Made by a program: the position numbers and the translations under genes
The notes under the pieces: generated by a model
Told to the model about the DNA's origin: nothing
Databases searched by the model: none
The model's input: only the letters and a program-made list of their open reading frames with translations
DNA from: JBBCJM01 sp037190175
Lineage (GTDB): Bacteria > Pseudomonadota > Alphaproteobacteria > Rhodobacterales > Rhodobacteraceae
Length of the DNA: 9,117 nt
Assembly (NCBI GenBank): GCA_037190175.1
Contig: JBBCJM010000193.1
Span: 1-9,117, forward strand
Direction: 5' to 3'
Part shown: positions 1-5,751 of the stretch, piece by piece
How the letters are laid out: the number at the start of each line of letters is the position of its first letter
Numbering within the stretch: the first letter of the stretch is position 1

Positions 1-351
1 CGCGGCGGCCTCGGCCAGCGCGGCGTCGGCGACCAGCAGCGCGGGGCGGATATAGCGCACCTGCGCCGCGGCCTCGGCCAAGGGCAGGTTGTCCTTGAAC
101 GGCACGAAGGCCACGCCCAGCTGCTGGGTGGCGAAGAACACGTCGATCTCGTTGAGCGACATCGGCCCCCAGAACATCAGCCGGTCGCCCCGCCGCAGGC
201 CCAGGCCCCGCAACGCGTTCGCCATCCGCCGGGCGTCGGCCAGCGAGCGGGCGAAGGTCCGCGTCTCGTCCCCCAGCGTCACCGACAGCCGGTTGGGCAC
301 CGCGGCCGCCGCGAGGTCGAGGATCCGCCCGACAGTATGCTCGAATCTCAC
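1..351 (-). CDS. AMP-dependent acyl-CoA synthetase/ligase, N-terminal part (cut by left edge)
   Basis: This is the first 117 residues of an ANL-superfamily (AMP-forming) acyl-CoA ligase; the C-terminal part lies outside the window. The N-terminal pattern is typical of the family: a helix with ILDLAAAAVPNRLSVTLGD, then a TF-x(3)-L-x-D segment, a GLRRGDRLMFWGP stretch and a GVAFVPFKDNLP stretch, where ligases usually have GD-x-V and G-x-V-x-x-P-x-N. The adenylate-binding P-loop and catalytic lysine are not visible. Translation probably starts at GTG (351-349), because a strong Shine-Dalgarno sequence (GGGGAG, 363-358) lies 6 nt upstream and homologues begin at about this point. It lies 73 bp downstream of tetR on the same strand. 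The gap holds a plausible promoter of its own and a possible TetR operator. The family activates a carboxylic acid to its CoA thioester through an acyl-adenylate; substrate unknown. Confidence 0.88.
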   Translation of the reverse strand, partial: MRFEHTVGRILDLAAAAVPNRLSVTLGDETRTFARSLADARRMANALRGLGLRRGDRLMFWGPMSLNEIDVFFATQQLGVAFVPFKDNLPLAEAAAQVRYIRPALLVADAALAEAAA

Positions 352-357
352 GCCGGT

Positions 358-367
358 CTCCCCTTCC
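358..367 (-). promoter_or_regulatory. Ribosome binding site that decides the GTG start of the left ligase
   Basis: Reading on the minus strand, GGAAGGGGAG lies 6 nt before GTG (351-349). No ATG nearby is in frame with a comparable Shine-Dalgarno sequence, so this site supports a GTG start. Confidence 0.65.
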
Positions 368-381
368 GCGACGTGGGGCGG

Positions 382-409
382 ATGGTAGCGGCGGCGCGGT
401 TCGGGTCAA
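382..409 (-). promoter_or_regulatory. Putative sigma70-type promoter for the left ligase
   Basis: On the minus strand TTGACC (409-404) is followed after 16 nt by TACCAT (387-382). This matches the sigma70 consensus at 5 of 6 and 4 of 6 positions. The resulting leader would be roughly 25 nt and would contain the ribosome binding site. It lies immediately downstream of the palindrome at 414-432, so the ligase could be controlled separately from tetR read-through. This rests on motif matching only. Confidence 0.4.
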
Positions 410-413
410 CGGT

Positions 414-432
414 TTTCTATCCTGTCAAGAAA
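414..432. promoter_or_regulatory. Putative TetR-family operator, copy 2 (upstream of left ligase)
   Basis: The 19-bp sequence TTTCTATCCTGTCAAGAAA is an imperfect palindrome centred on 423, with 6 of 9 base pairs symmetric and perfect TTTCT/AGAAA ends. It overlaps the tetR stop codon and sits 4 bp upstream of the ligase -35 box. It shares the half-site TTTCTAT (TTTTCTAT counting one more base) and the total length of 19 bp with the palindrome at 1147-1165 in the tetR/OFOR divergent region. Such AT-rich words are rare in this GC-rich DNA. Operator function is inferred. Confidence 0.35.
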
Positions 433-1090
433 TCTCCCGCGGCCCCGCGCCCTCGAAGAACAGCACGGTCATCGCCTCGGCCAGCCGCGAGGGGGGCGAG
501 ATCTCCGAGCGGAACCACTCGACCGACCAGTTCATCGCGCCCAGCATCAGCATCCGCAGCATGGTCATGTCGATGTCGCTGCGGATCTCGCCGGCCGCCG
601 CGGCCTCGTCCAGCAGGCTGCGCCAGATCGTGTTGATGTCGCGGCTGATGTCGATGGCCCGGGCCCGCACCTCGGGCGAGATCTGCGAGGCGATGCGGTG
701 ATCGGCGCGCACATAGTCGTCGTCCTTCAGGATATGCGTGAGGTAAACGGTGAAGGCCGTCTCCAGCCGCTTGCGCTTGCTGGTCTCGGGCGGCAGCGCG
801 GCCAGCGCCTCCTTCAGCGCGGCGGCGACCCGGGCGGGGACATGGCAGATGATGTCCGAGACCAACTCTTCCTTGTTGTCGTAGTAGTAATAGAGGCCAG
901 TCAGGTGCATCCCCGCCCGCTGGGCGATGTCGCTGAGCCGGGTCAGGCTGTAGCCCCGTTCGGCGAAGAGCGCGGCCGCGGCGTCGAGGATCTGCTGGCG
1001 CGTCGCCTCGGCCTTGCGGGTGGCCTTGCGCCCCAGCGCCTTGCGGCTGACGTGTTCGGCGATGGGGGGCGGGGGATCGGGGCGGGTCAT
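425..1090 (-). CDS. TetR/AcrR-family transcriptional regulator
   Basis: A 221-residue protein of usual TetR length. After a basic, proline-rich leader of about 27 residues comes the TetR DNA-binding domain (about residues 28-77). It shows the characteristic ILDAAAALFAERGY helix, the helix-turn-helix around LSDIAQRAGMHLTGLYYYY, and the closing DNKEELV. The remainder is a helical ligand-binding/dimerisation region with no more specific family mark that I recognise. Regulators of this kind beside acyl-CoA ligases often bind acyl-CoA or aromatic-CoA ligands and act as repressors; that role is inferred here. The gene is divergent from the OFOR operon (116 bp between starts) and precedes the left ligase on the same strand. 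Two related palindromes at 414-432 and 1147-1165 are candidate operators, which would make it autoregulated. The ATG at 1090-1088 is preceded only by a weak GGCGGG, so the exact start is moderately sure. Confidence 0.93.
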   Translation of the reverse strand: MTRPDPPPPIAEHVSRKALGRKATRKAEATRQQILDAAAALFAERGYSLTRLSDIAQRAGMHLTGLYYYYDNKEELVSDIICHVPARVAAALKEALAALPPETSKRKRLETAFTVYLTHILKDDDYVRADHRIASQISPEVRARAIDISRDINTIWRSLLDEAAAAGEIRSDIDMTMLRMLMLGAMNWSVEWFRSEISPPSRLAEAMTVLFFEGAGPREIS

Positions 1091-1146
1091 CCCGCCATAG
1101 TCACCATCGGCCCGGCCGCCGTCAATCGGGGGCGGGGAGGCGTGGA

Positions 1147-1165
1147 TTTATAGTTGACATAGAAA
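1147..1165. promoter_or_regulatory. Putative TetR-family operator, copy 1 (divergent tetR/OFOR control region)
   Basis: The 19-bp sequence TTTATAGTTGACATAGAAA is an imperfect palindrome centred on 1156 with 6 of 9 symmetric pairs. It contains the whole -35 box of the rightward promoter (TTGACA, 1154-1159). On the minus strand it contains TATAAA (1152-1147), a good -10 candidate for tetR itself with a leader of about 50 nt, though no good -35 accompanies it. A repressor bound here would block both directions. The minus-strand half-site TTTCTAT recurs at 414-432. Confidence 0.4.
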
Positions 1166-1182
1166 AGACTCACCCCTAGCCT
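1154..1182 (+). promoter_or_regulatory. Promoter of the OFOR operon
   Basis: TTGACA (1154-1159, full consensus -35) is followed after exactly 17 nt by TAGCCT (1177-1182), which keeps the key T1, A2 and T6 of the -10 box. The transcript would begin near 1189, giving a short leader of about 18 nt that includes the strong GGGGAGG ribosome binding site (1193-1199), 7 nt before the ATG at 1207. This is the clearest promoter in the window. Confidence 0.6.
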
Positions 1183-1206
1183 TGATCCCAGCGGGGAGGC
1201 CGGGAC

Positions 1207-1788
1207 ATGGAATACGAGACCTTCGTCTCGGGGATCGGCGGGCAGGGCATCCAGCTGGTGTCCAAGATGCTGGCCATGGCCGCGATGGACGCCGGCCACC
1301 ACGTGATGCTGAACGGGGTCTATGGCGGCGAGATGCGGGGCGGCAAGTCGCTGGCCACCGTCATCATGGGCGCCCGGCCGCTGCGGGCGCTGCCGGTCAC
1401 GCCGCAGGCCTCGGCGGCGGTGGTGCTGCATTCGAACTACTGGGACGAACCGCGGGCCCGGCTGCGCCCCGATGCGCTGATCGTGGCGGATGCCGAGTTC
1501 TCGGCGAACGTAGGCGCCGCGCCGGGGCAGGTGCTGCTCGAGGTGCCGGCCACAGGGCTGGCGCGCGAGATCGGCAATCCGCTGGTCTGCGGGATGATCC
1601 TGGTCTCGGCCTTTGCCGCGGTCACCGGGCTGGTCGACACCCCCCGGCTGGTGGCGGCGATGCGCGCGCTGGTGCCGGCCCACCGCGCCCAGCATCTGAC
1701 CACCAACGAACAGGCGCTTCTGGCCGGGGCCGCGGCGGTGCGGCCCTTGAGCCACCCCGTGCACCTCGCAGCGGGGCAGGCGGCATGA
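1207..1788 (+). CDS. 2-oxoacid:ferredoxin oxidoreductase, gamma subunit
   Basis: A 193-residue protein of the pyruvate/ketoisovalerate oxidoreductase gamma family (VorC/KorC type). The N-terminus carries the hallmark GIGGQG (residues 9-14), and YGGEMRGG (39-46) stands where the family has Y-G-x-E-x-RGG. In these cytoplasmic enzymes the gamma domain binds CoA and completes the complex that converts a 2-oxoacid plus CoA to acyl-CoA, CO2 and two low-potential electrons. The start ATG has a strong GGGGAGG 7 nt upstream and lies just behind the best promoter in the window. Its stop overlaps the delta start (ATGA, 1785-1788), so the two are probably translationally coupled. Length and motifs look intact. 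The substrate cannot be told from this subunit. Confidence 0.93.
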   Translation: MEYETFVSGIGGQGIQLVSKMLAMAAMDAGHHVMLNGVYGGEMRGGKSLATVIMGARPLRALPVTPQASAAVVLHSNYWDEPRARLRPDALIVADAEFSANVGAAPGQVLLEVPATGLAREIGNPLVCGMILVSAFAAVTGLVDTPRLVAAMRALVPAHRAQHLTTNEQALLAGAAAVRPLSHPVHLAAGQAA

Positions 1789-2030
1789 GCGCCGCCCCGC
1801 AGTCGAGCGGCACCGTGCTGATCGCCGCGGACCGCTGCAAGGGGTGCGAGCTCTGCATCCCCGCCTGCCCGCCCGGTGTGCTGTCGATGTCGGTCGAGAA
1901 GAACGCGCTGGGCTATCTCTACCCCGTGCTGGCCGAGGGCTGCACCGGCTGCACCGCCTGCGCGCTGGTCTGCCCCGACTATGTGTTCGAGGTCTACCGG
2001 ATTGTCCGTCAACCCGAGGTGCAGCGATGA
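1785..2030 (+). CDS. 2-oxoacid:ferredoxin oxidoreductase, delta subunit (2x[4Fe-4S] ferredoxin-like)
   Basis: An 81-residue electron-transfer subunit. It holds two complete 4Fe-4S binding motifs of the C-x2-C-x2-C-x3-C-P type: Cys18, 21, 24, 28 and Cys53, 56, 59, 63. This matches the delta subunit (VorD/KorD) of four-subunit OFORs, which carries electrons from the thiamine site and the beta-subunit cluster to an external ferredoxin. The ATG at 1785 overlaps the gamma stop by 4 bp and is preceded by a GGGGCAGG-like ribosome binding site. The gene ends in another ATGA overlap with alpha. The frame remains open upstream of the ATG inside the gamma gene, but that stretch is an out-of-frame shadow. 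Confidence 0.93.
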   Translation: MSAAPQSSGTVLIAADRCKGCELCIPACPPGVLSMSVEKNALGYLYPVLAEGCTGCTACALVCPDYVFEVYRIVRQPEVQR

Positions 2031-3103
2031 CCCGTGTGTTCTGCGACGGCAGCGAGGCCATGGCCCGGGCGGCCATCGCCGCGGGGCTGCGCTTCTATGC
2101 CGGATATCCGATGGCGCCCTCCTCGGACATCCTGGAACAGCTGAACGGCCGGCTGCCCGGCACCGGCGGGGTCTGCATCAGCGCCGAAACCGAGATCGAG
2201 GCGGTGAACATGGCGCTGGGCGCGGCGATCACCGGGGCGCGGGCGGCCACGGGCTCGACCGGGCAGGGCGTGGCGCTGATGCAGGAGGCCATCGCCGAAT
2301 GCGCCCTGCACGAGACGCCGCTGGTCGTCTTCACCGTGGGGCGGATGCAGCAGGACTATTTCCAGTCCACCCGCGGCGGCGGCTGGGGCGACTATCGCAC
2401 GATCTGCATGGCGCCCAAGGATGTGCAGGAGGCCTTCGCGCTGACCCAGCGCGCTTTCCATCTGGCCGACAAATACCGGATGCCGGCGATCCTGCTCACC
2501 GACGGGATGCTGGCGCGCACGCAGGTCAGCGTCGATCTAGCGCCGCTCGACTTCGGCCCGCTGCCGCCCAAGGACTGGGCGGTGGACGGCACCGGCACCG
2601 GCACCGGGCGGTCCAAGACGCACTGGACCTGGGCCGAGGGCAAGGTCAACAACCCCGGCCCCGGCCCGCAGGCGCACTGGTCCGGCCTGGCCGAGAAGTT
2701 CGAGCGGGTGGCCGAGGCCGAGGTGCTGTGGGAAACCGTGCACACCGAGGGGGCCGAGGTGCTGGTGGTGGCCTTCGGCACCGCGGCCAAGTTCGTGGAA
2801 TACGTGGTGGAGGAAATGCGGGCCGAGGGGCAGCGGGTGGGCCTGTTCCGCCCCGTCACGCTCTGGCCCTTTCCCTATGACGCGCTGGAGCAGGCCGCCG
2901 CGGATGCCCGCGCGGTGGGGGTGTTCGAGCTGAACGCGGGCCAGATGATCGACGACGTGCGCATCGCCGTGTCCGACCGCCGCCGGGTGCAGCCCATCGG
3001 CGGCATCTCGACCGACCGCTCGGGCCTCAGCATCGGCGAGTTGCTGGACGCCCCCGTGGTGCGCCGGCGGATCGAGGCCCTGATGACAGGAGCGAAGGCA
3101 TGA
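2027..3103 (+). CDS. 2-oxoacid:ferredoxin oxidoreductase, alpha subunit (VorB/KorA type, divergent active site)
   Basis: A 358-residue protein with the alpha-subunit architecture: an N-terminal Pyr-type thiamine-diphosphate domain (about 1-230) followed by a transketolase C-terminal-like domain (about 255-350, starting near EVLVVAFGTAAKFVEY). Visible marks are CDGSEAMARAAIAAG (6-20), AETEIEAVNMALGA (53-66), STGQGVALMQEAI (77-89) and DYFQSTRGGGWGDYR (110-124); the last is typical of the VorB branch. Two points are odd. The conserved YPITP motif reads YPMAP (27-31), so the threonine is alanine. The RGGP-containing loop expected just before DYFQ is cut to VGRMQQ (104-109). A threefold GGCACC repeat encodes Gly-Thr runs at 188-193. 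The start is the ATG in the ATGA overlap with delta; the open frame upstream is not coding. Substrate uncertain: branched-chain, aryl (phenylglyoxylate- or indolepyruvate-like) or another 2-oxoacid. Confidence 0.92.
   Translation: MTRVFCDGSEAMARAAIAAGLRFYAGYPMAPSSDILEQLNGRLPGTGGVCISAETEIEAVNMALGAAITGARAATGSTGQGVALMQEAIAECALHETPLVVFTVGRMQQDYFQSTRGGGWGDYRTICMAPKDVQEAFALTQRAFHLADKYRMPAILLTDGMLARTQVSVDLAPLDFGPLPPKDWAVDGTGTGTGRSKTHWTWAEGKVNNPGPGPQAHWSGLAEKFERVAEAEVLWETVHTEGAEVLVVAFGTAAKFVEYVVEEMRAEGQRVGLFRPVTLWPFPYDALEQAAADARAVGVFELNAGQMIDDVRIAVSDRRRVQPIGGISTDRSGLSIGELLDAPVVRRRIEALMTGAKA
2588..2605 (+). repeat. Tandem hexamer (GGCACC)x3 inside the alpha-subunit gene
   Basis: Three perfect in-frame copies of GGCACC encode Gly-Thr-Gly-Thr-Gly-Thr (residues 188-193), in the stretch before the C-terminal domain. 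A gain or loss of one unit keeps the reading frame and changes the protein by two residues, so length variation between strains is possible. Confidence 0.8.
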
Positions 3104-3882
3104 CCGTTGCAACGCCCCCGCCGCCGGAGAATGCGGTCAAGCGCGCCCCCTTCGGCCCCCGGATGCTGCTGAGCGAGGAGCACCACCTGTGTCCCGGCTG
3201 CGGCCATCCGGTGGCGCTGCGGGTGATCCTGGAGGTGCTGCAGGACCTGCAGCTGGACGGCCGCGCGGTGGGCATCTTCGGCCACGGCTGCTCGGCGCTG
3301 ATGATCGGCCAGATGGACGTGGACCTGAACCTGGCCCTGCACGGCCGCGCCCCGGCCACGGCGACCGGGGTCAAGCGGATGCTGCCCGACACGCTGGTCT
3401 TCACCATGCAGGGCGACGGCGACATGGTGAGCGAGGGCCTGGCCGAGGTGATGCACGCCGCTGCCCGCAGCGAGAAGATCACCTGCCTGCTGCTGAACAA
3501 CGGCGTCTTCGGCGACACCGGCGGGCAGATGACCGCGGCCTCGGTGATCGGCCAGCGCACCAAGACCGCGATGGAGGGGCGCAGCGCCGAGTTGCACGGC
3601 TATCCGATCCCCATCGCCCGGGTGATCGCGGGGCTGGACGGCGTGGCCTATGTGGCGCGCGCCTCGGTGCACAACGCGGCCGGGGTGACGATGGCCAAGC
3701 GGTTCGTCCGCCGCGCCTTCGAGCATCAGTTGCAGCGCACCGGCTTCTCGCTGGTCGAGATCCTCACGATGTGCCCCACCGGCTGGGTCAGCAAGCCCGG
3801 CGAGGGCCCCGGCTACATGATGGAGACGCTGGGCAGCCAGCTGGGGCTGGGCGAGTTGAAGGACAGCCTCGCCCCCGCCTGA
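3100..3882 (+). CDS. 2-oxoacid:ferredoxin oxidoreductase, beta subunit (VorA/KorB type)
   Basis: A 260-residue thiamine-diphosphate-binding subunit with all core elements. CPGCGH (Cys31, Cys34), HGCSA (Cys64) and CPTGW (Cys225) supply the four cysteines that bind the intrinsic [4Fe-4S] cluster in this family. GDGD (105-108), followed by NN (133-134), forms the Mg2+-thiamine diphosphate motif. The order HGRAPATATG, then GDGD, then TGGQMT and a GYPI segment is VorA-like. One unusual residue is Asp139 in FGDTGGQ (137-143), where relatives generally have Met or Leu (Y-G-M/L-TGGQ) close to the substrate. The ATG overlaps the alpha stop (ATGA), and AGGAG lies 8 nt upstream. No NAD(H)-linking subunit follows; the next gene is a ferredoxin, so electrons likely leave through it. 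The exact substrate is unknown. Confidence 0.93.
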   Translation: MTVATPPPPENAVKRAPFGPRMLLSEEHHLCPGCGHPVALRVILEVLQDLQLDGRAVGIFGHGCSALMIGQMDVDLNLALHGRAPATATGVKRMLPDTLVFTMQGDGDMVSEGLAEVMHAAARSEKITCLLLNNGVFGDTGGQMTAASVIGQRTKTAMEGRSAELHGYPIPIARVIAGLDGVAYVARASVHNAAGVTMAKRFVRRAFEHQLQRTGFSLVEILTMCPTGWVSKPGEGPGYMMETLGSQLGLGELKDSLAPA

Positions 3883-3946
3883 CGCAACCCGACCACCCCC
3901 TGAAGGACCGGCGCGCGCCTCCGCGGGCCGCCGGCTGCGTGTGCCC

Positions 3947-4279
3947 ATGACCTTTGTCGTCACTGACGCCTGCATCGCCTGCAAATACACCGACTGCGTC
4001 GAGGTCTGCCCGGTGGACTGCTTCTACGAGGGCGAGACCATGCTGGTGATCCACCCCGACGAATGCATCGACTGCGGGGTCTGCGAGCCCGAATGCCCGG
4101 CGGACGCGATCCGCCCGGACACCGAGCCCGACCTCGAGCAATGGGTGGAGTTCAACCGCAAGTACGCCGAACGATGGCCGGTGATCGTCGCCCGCAAGGA
4201 CCCGCCCGCCGATGCCGACGACTGGAAGGGGGTGGCGGGCAAGCTCGACCGCTTCTTCTCCGAGGCGCCGGGTGGCTGA
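3947..4279 (+). CDS. fdxA: 7Fe ferredoxin, FdxA type ([3Fe-4S][4Fe-4S])
   Basis: A 110-residue soluble ferredoxin. Cysteines fall at 9, 12, 17, 21, 25, 40, 43, 46 and 50. This is the same spacing as Azotobacter vinelandii ferredoxin I once the initiator Met is counted: Cys9, 17 and 50 for the 3Fe-4S cluster, and Cys21, 40, 43 and 46 for the 4Fe-4S cluster. The block HPDECIDCGVCEPECP and the charged C-terminal extension are typical of FdxA. I chose the ATG at 3947 because the family starts Met-Thr-Tyr/Phe-Val-Val; a GTG two codons earlier (3941) is possible. There is no convincing Shine-Dalgarno sequence for either. It lies 64 bp behind the OFOR beta gene with no clear promoter, so it is probably co-transcribed. 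It is the likely electron acceptor of the OFOR (inference); FdxA proteins also serve other redox partners. Confidence 0.93.
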   Translation: MTFVVTDACIACKYTDCVEVCPVDCFYEGETMLVIHPDECIDCGVCEPECPADAIRPDTEPDLEQWVEFNRKYAERWPVIVARKDPPADADDWKGVAGKLDRFFSEAPGG

Positions 4280-4297
4280 CTGCCGCTCAGACAGCCA
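4273..4297. terminator. Hairpin spanning both stop codons of convergent fdxA and livF
   Basis: TGGCTGACTG (4273-4282) and CAGACAGCCA (4288-4297) form a 10-position stem around a 5-nt loop (CCGCT), with a single A-A mismatch; on the other strand the mismatch is T-T. The stem contains the fdxA stop (4277-4279) and the livF stop (4287-4289). No T-run follows on either strand, so it is not a classic intrinsic terminator. Its position between converging operons suggests bidirectional termination or 3'-end protection. Confidence 0.45.
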
Positions 4298-4991
4298 GAT
4301 ACCGCTCGATCAGGTCGCCCGAGGCGTCGAATTCGGCCCAGGTGCCGGAGAAGACGATGGCCCCGGAATCCAGCAGCATGACGCGCGAGGTGCATTGCCG
4401 GGCGAACCACACGTTCTGCTCGCCCAGAAGCAGCGCCGTGCCGCAGGCGTCGCAGGCCTCGATGATCTTGGCCGCCATGTCCTCGACGATCACCGGGGCA
4501 AGGCCCTCGGTCGGCTCGTCCAGCAGCATCAGCCGTGGCCGCGCGGCGATCGAGCGCGCCACCGCCAGCATCTGCTGCTGCCCGCCCGAGAGCTGCCCGC
4601 CCCTCCGGCCGACCAGATCGACCAGCATCGGAAACATCGCCACCACCTCGTCCACCGTGGGCAGGCCGGTCTTGCGCCCGGTGCCCTGCTGGGCCAGCCG
4701 GATGTTCTCGGCTACGGTGATATGGGTGAAGATGCGCCGGTCCTCGGGCACCAGCGACAGGCCCAGCCGCACCCGGTCGCGGGCGCTGGTGCGCCCCAGC
4801 GGCCTGCCGTCCAGCCGCACCTCGCCGCGCACCGTGGGGCCGGCGTTCATGATGCTTTTCAGGAGCGTGCTCTTGCCCGCGCCATTGCGCCCCAACACCG
4901 ACACCCGCTCGCCCGCCGCCAGCGTGAAGGAGATGGAATGCAGGATATGCGCCTGCCCGTAGAAGGCATCGACCCCCGTCAGATCAAGCAT
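4287..4991 (-). CDS. livF: Branched-chain amino acid-type ABC transporter, ATP-binding protein LivF
   Basis: A 234-residue ATPase, the usual LivF size. Walker A is GRNGAGKST (34-42), the LivF-like VPEDRRIF follows (81-88), the ABC signature LSGGQ spans 134-138, and Walker B with the catalytic glutamate is LMLLDEPTEGLAP (154-166, Glu159). The H-loop position is Gln192 (GEQN), as is common in LivF, where VEQN is usual. It would sit on the cytoplasmic face of the membrane, pairing with LivG to drive import through LivH/LivM. The ATG overlaps the end of livG by 8 bp (ATGCTTGA on the minus strand). It is the last gene of the leftward operon and meets fdxA tail to tail. The HAAT/Liv family carries amino acids but also aromatic and other carboxylates; the adjoining CoA ligase favours a carboxylic acid here (inference). 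Confidence 0.94.
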   Translation of the reverse strand: MLDLTGVDAFYGQAHILHSISFTLAAGERVSVLGRNGAGKSTLLKSIMNAGPTVRGEVRLDGRPLGRTSARDRVRLGLSLVPEDRRIFTHITVAENIRLAQQGTGRKTGLPTVDEVVAMFPMLVDLVGRRGGQLSGGQQQMLAVARSIAARPRLMLLDEPTEGLAPVIVEDMAAKIIEACDACGTALLLGEQNVWFARQCTSRVMLLDSGAIVFSGTWAEFDASGDLIERYLAV

Positions 4992-5751
4992 TCTGGAACC
5001 CCTGGCCGAGATAGACCTTGCGCACCGTCTCGTCGTCGCGCACCGCCGCGGGCTCGCCCACCGCGATCACCCGGCCGTAGTTCAGCACCATCAGCCGGTC
5101 GGCCAGTTCGAAGATGATGTCCATGTCGTGCTCGGTCATCACGATGGTCATGCCGGTCTCGGCCTTCAGCCGCATCAGAAGCCGCGTCATCTCGCGCCGG
5201 TCGGTGGGCGACATGCCGGCGGTGGGTTCGTCCAGCATCAGGATGGCGGGCCGGGTGGCCAGCGCCACGCAGAATTCCAGCCGCTTGCGGTCGCCGTGCG
5301 ACAGATACTGCGCCTCGTCGTGCCAGCGCGCGCGGGGGAAGCCCAGCCGGTCGAGGATGCCCTCGGCCTCGGCGCGCACCTCGGCGGTGGGGGTCCAGCT
5401 CCACCACGGGCCGGGGCTGCCGCCCTGATAGCGGATGCGCGCTTCGATGGGGATCACCACGTTGCTGAGCAGGTCGAGCTCGGAGAAGATCCGCGCCACC
5501 TGGAAGGTGCGCCCGAACCCCAGCCGGGCGCGGCGAAAGGCGGGCAGCGCGGTCACGTCCTGCCCGCGGAAGCGCACGGTGCCGGCGCTGGGCGGCCGCT
5601 CGCCGGTCAGCACCTTGAAGAGCGTGGTCTTGCCCGCGCCGTTGGGGCCGATGATGGCGAAGGTCTGGCCCTCGGCCACCTCCAGCGAGACGCCGTGCAG
5701 CACCTTGAGCGCGCCATAGCTCATCTCGATGTCGCGGACCTCGAGGATCAT
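4984..5751 (-). CDS. livG: Branched-chain amino acid-type ABC transporter, ATP-binding protein LivG
   Basis: A 255-residue ATPase, normal for LivG. It shows Walker A GPNGAGKTT (35-43), the Q-loop in GRTFQ (Gln84), a signature reading LSHGDRKRLE (150-159) in place of LSGGQ, Walker B ILMLDEPTAGMSP (170-182, Glu175) and the switch histidine in TEHD (His208). The LivG-type C-terminus ends in VRKVYLGQ. A Trp-rich insert (about 110-121) lies between Q-loop and signature, where LivG proteins are often variable. The start is the ATG in the ATGA overlap with livM (5751-5748); the frame is open further upstream but runs out of phase through livM. LivG and LivF form the nucleotide-binding dimer of the importer. 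Substrate is not evident from this subunit. Confidence 0.94.
   Translation of the reverse strand: MILEVRDIEMSYGALKVLHGVSLEVAEGQTFAIIGPNGAGKTTLFKVLTGERPPSAGTVRFRGQDVTALPAFRRARLGFGRTFQVARIFSELDLLSNVVIPIEARIRYQGGSPGPWWSWTPTAEVRAEAEGILDRLGFPRARWHDEAQYLSHGDRKRLEFCVALATRPAILMLDEPTAGMSPTDRREMTRLLMRLKAETGMTIVMTEHDMDIIFELADRLMVLNYGRVIAVGEPAAVRDDETVRKVYLGQGFQNA

Noticed and set aside
1091..1140. Minus-strand TTGACG-N17-GACTAT as the tetR promoter
   Set aside because: The -10 would lie only 6 nt before the ATG, which demands a leaderless mRNA, and it matches only 3 of 6 positions. The TATAAA at 1152-1147 is a better -10, though without a good -35.
3910..3919. Perfect palindrome GGCGCGCGCC after the OFOR beta gene as a terminator
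   Set aside because: It is self-complementary with no loop and no T-run, and such GC words arise easily at this base composition.
2009..3990. Minus-strand open frames opposite the OFOR alpha and beta genes
   Set aside because: Low-complexity composition, no motifs, and full overlap with well-supported genes on the plus strand.
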